From NCBI GenBank assembly GCA_035048815.1, contig JAUCBN010000020.1:2301501-2365500 (forward strand): DNA of 64,000 bases. The letters are read 5' to 3'. Origin of the DNA: Abelmoschus esculentus (lineage: Eukaryota; Streptophyta; Magnoliopsida; Malvales; Malvaceae). The notes under the pieces were generated by a model, which worked only from the letters and a program-made list of their open reading frames with translations, did no database searches and was not told the DNA's origin. Below are positions 1 to 11,302 of this stretch, one piece after another. Each line of letters begins with the position of its first letter. Position 1 is the stretch's first letter. The translations under genes were made by a program, and so were the position numbers.

Positions 1-100
1 TTCACCTAATAATTTTTCCCTAAAGTGGAGCTTAATAATTGAAAAAATTATTATATGATTTCGGTTCATCACGTCATCTATAGCCCATTCAATTAGGTTT
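1..100. repeat. MITE-like terminal fragment at window edge
   Basis: The first bases (TTCACCTAAT) match the right terminus of the MITE at 27079-27273, which ends GATTCACCTAAG. Around positions 62-85 there is a block reading GGTTCATCACGTCATCTATAG, close to the subterminal block of that same element. This suggests one or two partial copies of the family at the window edge. The fragment is short, so the call is weak. Confidence 0.35.
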
Positions 101-1029
101 ATCTATTTAATGATATGTAAAAAAAATAAAAATTCACATTGTTAAAAAGGTAAAGATTTAATTTAAAAAATAAAATATTATTATTGAATAATTCTATAAA
201 TTAGATTCATTTAATAATTTTTTTAATATTTAGGATCTAATAATTTTTTTAATAATTGGGAGTAATTAGTCTGTCTACTTGGATCAACAAACATTAAATT
301 GAATGTGATGTTAGTAGGTCTTTTGCTTTCACAGATGGGTTGGCACTCCATGCAAATGCAGTGCAGGCATTTATAGAAGGTTGTAACTCAACATCAAAGC
401 ATTTAAAATTTTAAAGGGAGTTATATTTATTTAAATAAATAAAATTGTATTTATATTTATTTATTTATTTATTAAACTTTAAAAGTATTCATATTCGATT
501 CGTGTTTATTAAACTTAATGAACACGAATTAAAGGTTACTCAATTTGTGATCAACTTACTCGATAAACACCCTTACTCATAGCTATATATAAAATAATTT
601 ATATAATGTATACAAATATCATAACGATGAAAAATAATTTTATAAAATTATAAAACATTTGAATCAAAAATATAAAAATAAAATAATTATTTTAATCAAA
701 TTTTAATGACATTTTTTTTACGTTGTCTTCAAACTAAAAGTTGATCACGTACGGTGCATTTTGAAGTGGTGCTTGCTGCACCCAAGCAGCTCAGGGTAAG
801 GAGGACCTTCCAAGAAATTGAGTGGAACGTCCCGATTTGTCTCCACGTGATGAACATTGGACAATTTAGGACACATACCTTTAAAAACAACAAATTTGTT
901 TTATTATGTAATTTATAATTTTGATAAATATTTTTAATTATTAATAAAATTAATCAAAATGATAAATAATTTAAGATTTTGTATATGTAAAATTTATGTT
1001 ATTAGATTTAGTCACAGGGATGAAGCTAT
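101..1029. other. AT-rich intergenic DNA
   Basis: No gene was recognised on either strand. The stretch is AT-rich with simple TATTTATTTA runs near 420-475. A less AT-rich block at about 745-870 shows no open frame of useful length. Confidence 0.6.
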
Positions 1030-1305
1030 ATGGGGTGGGGAGGAACCCAAATCATCTGTTCCTTTTCCATGCCTCTATTTATGCCCCCACTTCAAATTAG
1101 AGGGTTTAGGGTTTAGAGTTTTAGGTTAGGGGTTTTGATTAGGGTTTAGGGAATTAGGAGTAGGGTGTATTTTTTAGCGTGTATGGTTTAGGGTTTAGAA
1201 TATAAAAAAAGTTTAGGGTTTAAAATTTATTTTTTTTACAAAAATACAAAGAGGCACAAAAGGAAGTACAAAAAAAAGACAGAAGATTTTTGTTCGGTGG
1301 GGAGG
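1030..1305 (+). repeat. TTTAGGG-rich MITE-like repeat, copy 1
   Basis: A block of degenerate GGGTTTAGGG units (about 1100-1225) follows a leader reading roughly CCAAATCATCTGTTCCTTTTCC and CATGCCTC. The same order, including TTAGGGAATTAGGAGTAGGGTGTATTTTTTAG (positions 1146-1177), recurs at 9150, 36056, 38167, 38442 and 39770. It is therefore a dispersed repeat family and not a telomere array. Ends are approximate. Confidence 0.65.
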
Positions 1306-1914
1306 GGCAATCACCCCACCCAAAGATTTTTTATTTTTATTTTTGTCCCTCTATTTAAATTTTTTTAAAATTTGTTTTCTTTTTATAAATTTACCCCCTA
1401 CTTCTAAGCATTTATGTTTTGTTCCCCTCGACCCCAAATCCTGGCTCCGTCCCTGCTTAGTCACCTTAATCATATGTATATCATACGACGATTCAAATTA
1501 TTCTGCATAAAGCTCTAAAAATCAGAAAGACAATTTAAAAAACTTACTATTCTTTTTCTATGTCATCTTTTTTTAAAGGACGAGTCTTTTATTTTCTGTC
1601 CTTATAAATATATAAACCGAACCATTCTAACAGTAATAAAAGTACTTAGTGGAAGAAAACAAGGTTCTATTTTCCTGACAACGAAATGCGGACCCAAAGA
1701 CTTCAACACCGATGTTTAGATTCCATTCTAACAGTAACAGAGCCAAACATGTTATAAAAAACACACGGAATGGTGTTTTCTTGTTTTGTAGTGGTATGGT
1801 TCTAGGAATTCCTTTGTAGCACTGGGATATTTCAAAGGAAGTTTCTTTCTTGGATTAAAATGGACAAATTTCTCATCGGGGAAATGGGGACCTGTTCATT
1901 TTCCATTATATTGT
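1306..1914. other. intergenic DNA without recognised genes
   Basis: Nothing coding was recognised. The stretch holds short AT-rich runs and a pyrimidine-rich block at about 1310-1450. Confidence 0.5.
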
Positions 1915-2510
1915 TCGTAAACGAACCGAGAAGAACTCGAGTAGTACTAAGTTCGGTTCGGTTCGGTTCGATTTAACTCGTTAAGATTTTGAGTCGAATT
2001 TGAGCTTAAGTAATTTTAAACGAATCTAAAAAGTCTAAGTTTGGTTCAGCTCGTTAAGAACTCGAGTTGAGTTCGAGTTTTTATTCAAGTCTAATTGAGT
2101 CAGGTGTTGATTGATTTTTTACTGTGTTAGACTCGAGTAACTCTTATTTGTCACATATAAAACCTAATGAAGAAAAAACTTTGATACACAAATTGTGTAA
2201 ATTCAAGCTTGTTAAGTTTAGGGTTTAGTGTGTTAATTTAGGATTTAAAACTTATGTTTAGGGTTTAGTGTGTTAAAGTAGGATTTAAGACTTATGTTTA
2301 GGATTTAGATTTTACGGTTTCAAGTTAAGAAATTTAGATAAAAAATAAAAAATAACATATTTATATTTTCGAGTAACTCGTGAGCTTTTCGAGTCGAGTA
2401 ACACGTAGTTCGGCTTGATTCGTCAAAAACTTGAGCCGAGTTCGACTCTAACTGAGTCTAATCGAGTTGAATTTTAACCGAGTCGAACTCGAGTAACTCG
2501 CGATCTGTTT
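1915..2510. repeat. ACTCGAGT/GGTTCGGTTCG-rich dispersed repeat
   Basis: The motifs CTCGAGT, AACTCG and TTCGAGT recur many times in both orientations, along with a GGTTC array (GTTCGGTTCGGTTCGGTTCG near 1950-1970) and degenerate TTTAGGGTTTAG units near 2215-2300. A related CTCGA-rich stretch lies at 3255-3735. It is an unclassified dispersed plant repeat with no coding content. Confidence 0.55.
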
Positions 2511-3254
2511 TACCTCATTTATAACCATATATTGTCTTGTAAAAATACATATCTGGTTAAAACATTGTAACCCGGTAGAGATATAAATAAGCAAAATGTT
2601 GAACGAATTATTTGTAAATCATTCGTATAATATTCGTTTATATTTATTTATTAAATTAAACAAACGAATATAAATAAAATTTAAATTCACCCACTCCACT
2701 AACAGTTCAGTCTCGTTCCCAAAAGTGGAAGGCAAAGCTATAAAGTCTTTTCGATCCAGAACCATGATGGAGCTGTAAAATGTAGAACAGGGATTTGGTC
2801 GTTTCCCCACAACCATCGGTCTAATACGACGGCGAAACGAAAAAGCGTTGAAAATTAATTATAAAGATAAATTACGTGAACAGTCACTAAAGTTTTAGCT
2901 AATTTCTCTTTTTCTCCATGAATTTTCAAAAACACTATTGATTGAATTTTTAATTAATAAATATATTTAATTATAAATAAATAAAATTAATTCCAATTAA
3001 ATTTTAAACTTGACTTAGCTAGATGTCAGTTACCTTACAAGAAGTCCAAGTTTTAAACCTTATATATTGCACTTCATATTTTTCAATCATTATAACAATA
3101 TTGATTGAGTGATTGATTTGTAATTTTTTAAACTTTAATGTTGAAAGGAGAAATTAATTTAAAATCTAATGACCGTTGACGATTAAAATCCCACAAAACC
3201 ATTTAGCCCACCCTTCCTGACTCAATCACTTATGTAACTGAAACCCATCGTAAT
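2511..3254. other. intergenic DNA; unassigned 65-codon minus-strand frame
   Basis: The only frame with coding-like composition is on the minus strand at 2619-2816 (starts MVVGKRPNPC). It has no recognised homologue, splice partner or clear promoter, and its last third is low-complexity. It may be an exon remnant or chance. The rest is AT-rich. Confidence 0.35.
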
Positions 3255-3735
3255 TAGGGTGAGAAAAGTTTGACTCGACTTGAAAAAATTGAATAATTTG
3301 ACTCGATTTGTTTTAATTCGACTCGAAAAATTTTAAATAAAGTTTAGATTGTAAAATAGAAATTTGAATAACTCGAATAACTCAAATTTTTTAGTAATTA
3401 AAGGATTAACTTTTAAGTTTGTGATGAATCTCTCAATTTTTATGATATATATACATTGATATATAAAAATATAAAGAAATATTACTATATATAAAAATAT
3501 ATATATATATATATTCATATCTTATATGATTAGAGAAAATTGTTTAAATTAGAATCAAATCATATTATAACTTGATAAATAATTACAATTAAATATTTAT
3601 AAGAATTCGAAAACTCGACTCGAATTTCTTAAACTCGACTCAAACCGAAAAAAATTCAAGTAAAGTTTGAGTTGTAAAATATGACTCGTCAACTCAAATA
3701 ACTCAAAATTTTTTGACTTGACTCAATGGAATATT
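3255..3735. repeat. ACTCGA/CTCAAAT-rich dispersed repeat
   Basis: Repeated GACTCGACT, ACTCGAAAA and AACTCAAAT motifs surround a low-complexity AT core (ATATATATAT at about 3497-3514). The two flanks are similar to each other in composition. No coding content. Confidence 0.5.
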
Positions 3736-3838
3736 CACCTCTAATCATAACCATCATATATTTCCTCCTACCACCATACATAACATCCGTCCATCATCAT
3801 ACATGCATACCCATGGCCATAAACCGCCTCTTCCTCCC

Positions 3839-3846
3839 TATATATA
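3839..3846 (+). promoter_or_regulatory. TATA box of the HIPP gene
   Basis: TATATATA lies 129 bases upstream of the HIPP start codon, which leaves room for a 5' leader of roughly 90-100 nt. It is assigned by position and consensus only. Confidence 0.5.
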
Positions 3847-3967
3847 CGCTTCTTTGCCTTAAGTTTATCTGTTCAAATTCAAACAGCTATTCGTTGTTCT
3901 TCTGAGATCCCTAATTAACCGAAAATCTTTGAATCTTTTAAGCATTTTTTGAAATCCCAGTCAAGTA

Positions 3968-5366
3968 ATGGGTGAGGTTAGTGACTAATTCTTTTCTTCA
4001 ACATTTTTTCTGGTATTTCTCTTTATAATTTGCAGAGTTTTGTTGGGTTTTGATTTTAAGATTTTGTTTCTTGTTTTCCAGCAAAAAGGAGATAAGCCTG
4101 AAGCCGAGAAGAAGCCTGCTGCCGATGCCGGAGCTAAGAAAGACGACGGCAAGATTACCGCCGTTTACAAGATTGATATGCATTGTGAAGGTTGTGCCAA
4201 GAAGATTAAACGCTCCATTAAACATTATGAAGGTAATTAGTTTTGGTTAATTGAAAATAAATAAATAAATAAATAATCCAACAGAAATTAGCGCTAACGC
4301 GGATGTTGTTTTTGTTGCTGGTTGAAGGTGTGGAAGATGTGAAAACTGATTGTGGTGCCAACAAGTTAACGGTGATCGGCAACGTAGATCCGGCCAAAGT
4401 CAGGGATAGGTTGGCCGAGAAAACCAAGAAGAAAGTCGACCTAATCTCCCCTCAGCCTAAGAAAGATGCCGCCCCTGCCGCCGCTGGCGGCGGTGATAAA
4501 AAACCTGAAGCCGAGAAGAAACCTGAGGAGAAGAAAGAAGAGAAAAAACCTCCGGCAGAGGTAAATTTACACCGACGAGAAGAGAAAAAGACTGGTTTGA
4601 ATTTAGTATAATTAACTGATTCATTTATGTTTTATTTCCAGAGTACGGTGGTTCTGAAGATTAAAACCCATTGCGACGGCTGCATTCACAAAATGAGAAA
4701 AATTATCCTGAAAGTAGATGGTAAGTTCATTAATTAGTAATTACTACTATGATTAATCTGAATTAAGTTTAAATTAGTAGTGTTTGATGTTGATTAAGCT
4801 TCAACGTTGATCTGGTTTTATTTTTAATTCAAACAGGAGTTGAATCTGTGAACGTTGATGGAGCTAAAGATTTAGTAACAGTAAAAGGCACAATGGACGT
4901 GAAAGACCTCGTTCCTTATCTCAAGGATAAGTTGAAACGCAGTGTCGACGTGGTTCCGCCTAAGAAAGACGACGGCGGAGAGAAGAAGGATGCCGGCGGT
5001 GATAATAAAGAAAAAGGAAAGGAAGTTTCTGCTGCCGGAGGTGAGAAAAAAGAAGGCGGCGGTGAAACAAAGAGGGAAGTGAACAAGATGGAGTACCATG
5101 GGTATGGGTATGGGTATCCTCCGCAGCCAATGTATTGGTCCGACGGACACGTGTACGGTGGTCCGAGTTCGAGTTATGTGGTGGAAGGGTATCAGAGCCA
5201 CCACCCCCATGTCGAGTACGGTGGTCCGAGTTCGGGTTATGCGGCGGAAGGGTACATGTCTCATCCCGGTTATGTTAACCAAGGTTATATGGTTGACTCG
5301 CGTCATCCACTTCACGCGCCTCAGATGTTCAGCGATGAGAATCCAAACGCTTGTTCCATCATGTAA
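3968..5366 (+). CDS. heavy metal-associated isoprenylated plant protein (HIPP), two HMA domains
   Basis: Five exons: 3968-3976, 4082-4232, 4328-4560, 4642-4720 and 4837-5366. All introns are GT-AG and the frame closes to 333 aa. Seen: HMA domain 1 with metal-binding CEGC at residues 38-41 (core MHCEGCAKK), a Lys/Glu/Pro-rich linker, HMA domain 2 with CDGC at 142-145, a second charged linker, a Tyr/Gly/His-rich tail with two copies of a YGGPSS-Y--EGY unit, and a C-terminal CSIM prenylation box. Known for the family: HIPPs bind heavy metals through the CxxC cysteines and are farnesylated for membrane or nuclear attachment, with roles in metal homeostasis and stress. The first exon codes only MGE, so a single-exon search would miss the start. 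It looks intact. The exact subfamily is not assigned. Confidence 0.93.
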
Positions 5367-5697
5367 GAAGGGGAAATCAACGGTGGTGATCGAACCAAAA
5401 AGAGGGATCAAATGTAAATAGCATAAGTTTGTAGGGAGAGAATAGACAATTTAATCGGAATTAGTAGAATTTTATAATCTTTTTAACTGATGAACCGGCC
5501 GAAGCCGGCTTGGCTTAAGGCGGGTTGATGACATGGGGATTTAAGACGGTCGTCATCGGTTCTTTTGTTTGTTTTTTGTTTACTGTATTTTTCTGAATGG
5601 AATTATGAAATAGAATAGCATTTCATTTTATATTTTTATTAAAAAATATATCTGCTAAAAAGAAACGTTTAGTATTATTGAAAAGACCCCGAGTCCC
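5367..5697 (+). other. 3' flank of the HIPP gene
   Basis: Probable 3' untranslated region followed by AT-rich DNA. It contains an inverted GC-rich patch (GGCCGAAGCCGGC, about 5497-5510). No further gene is visible. Confidence 0.5.
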
Positions 5698-5950
5698 TCA
5701 GATTATATCATAGGTTCGATTTATCACGTCAGTCGTGATTCTTAACCAATAAAAACTACCCATTCTGTCACTAATCAGTTATGTAATTAATATAATTTTT
5801 AAAAATTATATTTTTAAAATAATATAAAAATTCTAAGTGAAGATTCATTGGTCGGAAAAAAAGGAGTTGACAATTAGTGATGAAATGGATGGTTATTATC
5901 GGATGAGACCACAACTGACATAGTAAGCCGGGCCTATAATATAATTTCTC
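5698..5950. mobile_element. MITE, family A, copy 1
   Basis: The left end (GATTATATCATAGG) and right end (CCTATAATATAATTTC) are inverted to one another. The interior (CACGTCAG..., AACCAATAAAAAC, TGAAGATTCATTGG, GTTGACAATTA) matches the elements at 24363-24616 and 24965-25210 in the same order. About 250 bp with no coding capacity, so it is non-autonomous. Confidence 0.75.
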
Positions 5951-6371
5951 GTTAGGGACACCTTTTCATCGCAATAAAAAGGGTATTTACGGCACAAATT
6001 TAAAGACTTTAAGCCAATCAGCCAAGCTCACTCATTATCGTCAAGAGTCACGTTTATAAAACTAGAATATTCAAACAAGCTTTCAAATTTATAAAGTTAA
6101 TGGACATAAAGAGGTTAATGGTTTGAAAAGGAAATCAATTAATTTACATAAAAAATTATAATTTGGGATTAAGAAAGAAAGTCATGGAAATATAAGATGT
6201 GGTGTTGTAATGGTGCTTTAATTATAAGGTCAAGGTTTAATTTCTATAATGAAATTTCATGATTAATCATTTATTTTTTAGCGAGAACATACAAAACGAG
6301 AGAATCAATCGATACTATTAATTGTAGATATCCGAGATCAAAACAAAAAAATCATGAAAAAAATAAAATAA
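5951..6371. other. intergenic DNA
   Basis: AT-rich DNA with no recognised gene or repeat structure. Confidence 0.5.
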
Positions 6372-6870
6372 AATGGGTAAACTACAATGAAGGTCACTTA
6401 ATTATGGGTAGAGTTATATTTGGGTCATCTAATTATTGAAAGTTATATTTGAGTCACTCATTTATGGGTAAGGTTAGATTTGGGTTACCCAATTATTAAA
6501 GGTTATATTTAGATCACTCAATTATAGGTAAGGTTACATTAGGGTCACTCTTCATATTTGATAACAAAGTTTATCAATTCGTGTATTATATTAATTAATG
6601 ATTTCAAATGAAGTACTCTAATGTTAACAGAGGTATACAAGTGATCTATAAGAAAAAACGACCAAATTGATGTACTTTTTCAAATATGAAGAGTGGCCCA
6701 AATATAATCTTACTTATAATTGTCTCAAATATAACCGTTAATAATTGAGTGACCCAATTATAATCTTACCCGTAAATGAATGACCCAAATATAACTTTTA
6801 ATAATTAAAAGTGACCCAAAAATATAACTATACTCATAATTAAATGACCTTTGTTACAGTTTATCCAAAT
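6372..6870. mobile_element. fold-back element with ~200-bp inverted arms
   Basis: The left arm (ATGGGTAAACTACAATGAAG, then repeated GGTCACTxAATTAT and GTTATATTTGGGTCA units, to CTCTTCATATTTGA) recurs as its reverse complement on the right (TCAAATATGAAGAGTGG... to TTACAGTTTATCC). Each arm also contains three to four short degenerate tandem units around GGTCACTCAATTAT. A central loop of about 100 bp lies near 6560-6660. No coding capacity. It is a long-TIR MITE, superfamily not determined. Confidence 0.8.
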
Positions 6871-7621
6871 AAAATCTATTGAATGAATCCAATAAAATTA
6901 ATAAACAAAGTCTTCTAACAAAGGGAGGCAAGGCAAGGCAAGTGATGATGAGTATAGATAATATCAAATCTAATTAAAACTTATTCGATAAAGATTATAT
7001 CATGAATCTTATTCATCATGTTATCTGTAATCTATGTAATCAGGCTCATCACATCATTGTCTCATTCAATAATAATTTTTATCTTATTTTTTTAAGGTGA
7101 GTCTTCACCTATTTTCTACATACCATTAAGTAGATTACAGAATTTAAATCTTGACAATATAGATAAAGCAAATTAGATTAGAATAATTATCCTATTATAA
7201 TTCTTTATAATGATTGATCTGAATCGAATGAGATACCAATAATTATGATTAAAAAGACTCATCCAATCTTTCCCTCCCCTCCCCCACATTTTTTTCCATT
7301 TTGAAAGAATCTTTATAAATAGCATCAACAATGCCTATGGATTTTCATGCAATGTGAACAAAGGATTGACTTTTGAAATAGATTTTGTAGGTTTCGATTG
7401 AGCTTTGCATGAATGGTGAACGATGTCAATGGAGGTTTGGTTGTATTCGAAACGGTGACGTATTCAGATTTATTTCTTATTGGCAATCATTTATAGGATA
7501 AGAATCTCAGGCCTTGGCTTGCATCACCAAAAAATATGCTTCTCAGCTTGACAGTACGAGGGGGGGTCGGGATTCATAATTATATTTTGTTCTTATTAAT
7601 TTAATAATTTCATTCTTATTT
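6871..7621. other. intergenic DNA
   Basis: AT-rich DNA with no recognised gene. It holds a short GGCAAGGCAAGGCAAG run (about 6926-6941) and a C-rich tract near 7265-7285. Confidence 0.5.
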
Positions 7622-8010
7622 AAGTAAATTACATAGATAGTCACTATACTATGGGTTAGTATCGAAATAGTCATAATACTTTAAAAAGCGTCAGATACAC
7701 TGGTCAATTATTAAAATGATATCGAAATAGTCACCGACCGTTAAAATTAACGGACTGATGACGTGACAGTTAAAAATAAAATGGAATAATTACACATTTA
7801 CTTAAAAAATGTATGAATAACATGGAGTAAATGTGTAATTATTTCATTTTATTTTTAACTGTCACGTCATCAGTCCGTTAATTTTTAACAATCGATGGCT
7901 ATTTCGATACCATTTTAATAGTTGACCGGTGTATTTGACACTTTTTAAAGTATTGTGACCATTTCGATATCAACCTTATAGTATGATGACTATCTGTATA
8001 ATTTACCTTA
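7622..8010. mobile_element. fold-back element with ~180-bp inverted arms
   Basis: The left arm reads TAAATTACATAGATAGTCAC, then TATCGAAATAGTCA, GTCAATTATTAAAATG, CCGTTAAAATTAACGGACTG and ATGACGTGACAGTTAAAAAT. The right arm is its reverse complement (TTTTTAACTGTCACGTCATC ... GACTATCTGTATAATTTACC). The loop is about 40 bp near 7810-7840. No open frame. Confidence 0.8.
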
Positions 8011-9149
8011 TATTTTATCTTATTTGACCTAACCCAAAATTACTCAAACCGAATAGACCCATCCGATCGTCCCGAAAAAAAATCTAACCCAATCAGACGA
8101 CTCTATACACAAATAAAAATTATCATAAAACTAAACTTAAATTAAATCAAATATAATCAAATATATAAATGACAAAGGACTCTCTCCTTTTTCCCATCAC
8201 CAAAAGTCAGACATCTTTCATTTCATGCACAGTCTGTTCATCCCAAGTTTCCTTGTACAGATATCCAAACACACCATTTTCTTATCTTGACTTTAATTCA
8301 ACCCATCAGTCAAGATGGAACCAACCCCAACACAGCATCTTCCTGTTCCCTGAGATTCAAGGAAATCCAGTACTTGACCAATCTACATGGAAAAGAAACA
8401 AGATGAAACACACCCTTTGACCATTGCAGAACATGTTTCACGAGGGCAGATTAAACAGACAAAACAAAGGAACACAGCATTGGAGTGACTGATATAAGTG
8501 GGAAGGCACGTAAGCAAGTATGTCATGGATCAACTGATCAAGTCGGAGAGAACCTCCAAGTCCACATATGAATCATGGCAATGGAAAATGCTATTGCTTG
8601 TGATAGGATCACCTACACAACTCATTCACGGGTATAATTAAAAGACGATAAATTTTAAAATTTATCTCAAAATTTAAAATATTATACTTTTTTATAATAT
8701 TGATATTTATTTTTTTGATAAAATCGATATCCAAACATGTACACCTGAATATAAACTAAACCCAAAATTTAAGCTTAAAGCATGGGCATTGGCCAATCTT
8801 TTTTTTATAGTATTAATGAAGAAAGAAACAATAAGCATGACAGAAATGGTGTTGAATGAGTTGCTAAGCAAGCCAGAGATGAGCTGATTTAATCAATTTG
8901 GCCTTTCTTAAATATAAACCTTAATTAATATAATTAATATTCCTTTTGATGCTCTAATTATGACATCAACGTTCATGAACGAAAGAGACTAATATTAAAT
9001 AATAGTAATAATAATCCTTCTTCATGCTCTAATTCTGACATCAAGTGACACGAGCGAAAGAGACTAATTAATTAATTAATTAATTAAATGAAATTAAACT
9101 CTTAATTTAAATAGAAAAGGAACAATTGTATGATTGAAAACCCTTTCAC
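8011..9149. other. intergenic DNA; one unsupported 83-codon frame
   Basis: An 83-codon plus-strand frame at 8169-8420 has no recognised domain and no conserved context, so I do not call it a gene. Two similar blocks around 8950-9070 (GCTCTAATT-TGACATCAA, GAACGAAAGAGACTAAT) form an imperfect direct duplication of about 60 bp. Confidence 0.45.
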
Positions 9150-9369
9150 TATATAGCCGGGTTAAATCTTCTATATCTTTTCTATGCCTATATTCATGCC
9201 TCTGTTTTAAATTAGAGGGTTTAGGATATAGGGTTTAAGGTTCTAGGTTAGGAGTTGTGGTTAGGGTTTAGGGAATTAGGAGTAAGATATATTTTTTATA
9301 GTGTAGGGTTTAAGATTTATGATATAAAAAAATAAGGGTTAGGGTTTAAAATTCAATTTTTAAAAATAA
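9150..9369 (+). repeat. TTTAGGG-rich MITE-like repeat, copy 2 (interrupted)
   Basis: Same order as copy 1: a GGGTTAAATCTTCTATATC-like leader, AAATTAGAGGGTTTAGG, TTAGGGAATTAGGAGTA, then GGGTTAGGGTTTAAAATTCA. It stops where the LINE-derived sequence begins (9370), which suggests the LINE inserted into it. Confidence 0.65.
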
Positions 9370-9900
9370 GGGTTGGCTTACCATGAACGTCTACTCACTA
9401 ATGTCGAGAGATGTCGTCGGCATTTGGCTTCTTTAAGCACTTGTATGATTTGTTCTCAGGGAAATGAAGATTTGGATCATGTCTTCCGTAAATGTGGTCG
9501 GGCAAAACAGACTTGGATTGGACTGGTGCATTCCCGTCGTCAACAATGGTTCTTCGGTATGGCATTTGACTAGTGGTTCGAAATGAATATATGTGGGAAT
9601 GGACATGCGCAGGTATTGGGAGAGAATTGGCCTATTCTTTTTGTCATAACCTGCTGGATTCTTTGAAAAAATCGGTGTCATTTCATCTTTAATGAAGGTA
9701 GGGAGTTATCTCGAGACGTGATTGGTTATTGTAGGAGTTTGTGGGTCGAGGTGTGCGGGGCCAATTTTAAGAGTAAGTCACGAACTTCTAAACCGAGAAT
9801 ACGATGGTAACGTCCGATGGAGGATTGGGTGAAAGTAAATGTTGATGGAGCTGTGGGAGGTGTTGACAATATGGCTGCTAGTGGTGTTGTCATTCGTGAT
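9370..9900 (+). pseudogene. LINE-derived zf-RVT/RNase H fragment, 5' part
   Basis: The plus-strand frame from 9373 reads AYHERLLTNVERCRRHLA...CMICSQGNEDLDHVFRKC, the pattern of the zinc-binding region (zf-RVT type) after the reverse transcriptase of plant L1-type LINEs and related RNase H-like genes. After in-frame stops at about 9571, 9661 and 9808 it resumes as an RNase H start (VKVNVDGA... ending GVVIRD at 9900). The Copia element cuts the frame there, and it continues at 15068. The reverse transcriptase itself is absent, so the copy is 5'-truncated. It is a broken transposon fragment and not a functional gene. Confidence 0.8.
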
Positions 9901-10164
9901 TATCAAGATAACCAAACAAAGAAAAAATAGAGATAGAAAAGATCTTATTAGAATTGATTCAGAGAAGTGTACTTTACAAGAGAGGGGTGAATACCCTTTT
10001 ATACACAAATGTAAACCTCTAACTACTTAACAATCTGGAAACTTAAAACCGTTAGGCTAACAGCCTAGCTTCCACGTATGCATGGAATGCATGTAATGTA
10101 TGAAACACATGTGCATATAAACCACACATGCATTCAATAACCAAAACTCTTTAAACCACTAACA
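9901..10164 (-). repeat. 3' LTR of the Copia element
   Basis: 264 bp. It differs from the other LTR at six positions that I can count (about 97.7% identity) with no gaps. On the minus strand the ends read TGTTAG...TTGATA. Confidence 0.95.
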
Positions 10165-11240
10165 TTCTTCTTGCTTCCCAGATATTTTTTCTTGTCTTGT
10201 AACAACTCTAATTTTCTGCCTAAACTCTTCAAAATAAGTTCTCGAGAGTGGCTTGGTAAATCCATCAGCCATTTGATATTGGTTGGTACATAATTAACCT
10301 GAATCTGTTTGGCAGCAACTTTTTCCCTTATGAAGTGAATGTCAAGATCAACATGCTTGGAATTAGCATGATACACAGGATTCACACTCATTGTTATGGC
10401 ACTGATGTTGTCTAACCAAATAGTTGGAACTCCATCTTGTTTAACTCCCAAATCACCTAGCACAGCACAAATCCAAGTCACCTCAGATGCAACATTTGCA
10501 ACACTCCTATATTCAGCCTCTGAAGTGGATCTGGAGACTGATTTTTGCTTTTTCGATACCTAGGAAACTAAGTTATCTCCTATCAACACACAGTTGCCAG
10601 AAACCGATCTTCTATCATCTAAGCTCCCAGCCCAATCAGCATCAGCAAACGCAACAACAATTATTCTGGTTGTTTCTCCTGCAGTAAACATAAGTCCACA
10701 ATCTACAGTACCTAGCAAGTACCTTAATATTCTTTTCACAGCAGCCCAATGCTCCTCACAAGGCTCATGCATAAACTGAGCCACTTTGTTCACATTGTAT
10801 GCTATATCTGGCCTAGTATGACATGCATACAACAAGGCTCCCACAACACTTCTATACTGAAACGCATCAGCTATGATATTCCCTGCAGCCCTTGTAAGTT
10901 TAGTGCCAGGTAGCATAGGTGTTGGTACTGGCTTAGCATTTTCCATTCCTGTCTTTACTAACAAATCATTGACATACTTCCTTTGGCTCAGAAATAACCT
11001 ACCATTGTCTCTAGTAACCTCAATTTCAAGAAAGTAATGTAACTCTCCTAAATTCTTTAAAGAGAATTTTCTATTCAAGGCCGCAACTACTTGCTCAATA
11101 TCACTATCAGATTCACCAGTCAAAATGATGTCGTCCACATATACAAGCATATAAGTATACTTCCCATCAGTCTTTCTTACAAACATGGATATATCAGCCT
11201 TCGAGCTTTGAAATCCAATACTCACCAGATACTCTTTCAA
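10134..11240 (-). pseudogene. Copia pol: reverse transcriptase C-terminal half and RNase H
   Basis: One minus-strand frame holds the reverse transcriptase catalytic box YVDDIILTG, then FLEIEV, LSQRKYVNDLL, the VGALLYACHTRPDIAY region and the start of RNase H (DADWAGSLDDRRS). A TAG at 10560-10562 interrupts it. The RNase H end follows (KHVDLDIHFIREKV) and runs into the 3' LTR. Family role: copies element RNA into DNA and removes the RNA strand. It is broken at the stop and is separated from the upstream half by further lesions near 11245-11305. Confidence 0.9.
10165..10180 (-). other. polypurine tract of the Copia element
   Basis: On the minus strand GGGAAGCAAGAAGAA lies directly before the 3' LTR start TGTTAG. 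It is the expected primer site for plus-strand DNA synthesis. Confidence 0.75.
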
Positions 11241-11302
11241 CTTATAATGTCAATTCATGGGTGCCTGTTTTAACCCATATAGTGCTTTCCTCAACCTACA
11301 CA

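Noticed and set aside
1100..1225. Interstitial telomere repeat
   Set aside because: The units are degenerate and embedded in a dispersed repeat with fixed flanks, so a telomeric origin is not needed.
2619..2816. 65-codon minus-strand frame with coding-like start
   Set aside because: Not recognised and the last third is low-complexity. Kept only as a note in the intergenic entry.
8169..8420. 83-codon plus-strand frame
   Set aside because: No recognised domain, no splice partners, sits in repeat-rich intergenic DNA, and frames of this length are expected by chance.
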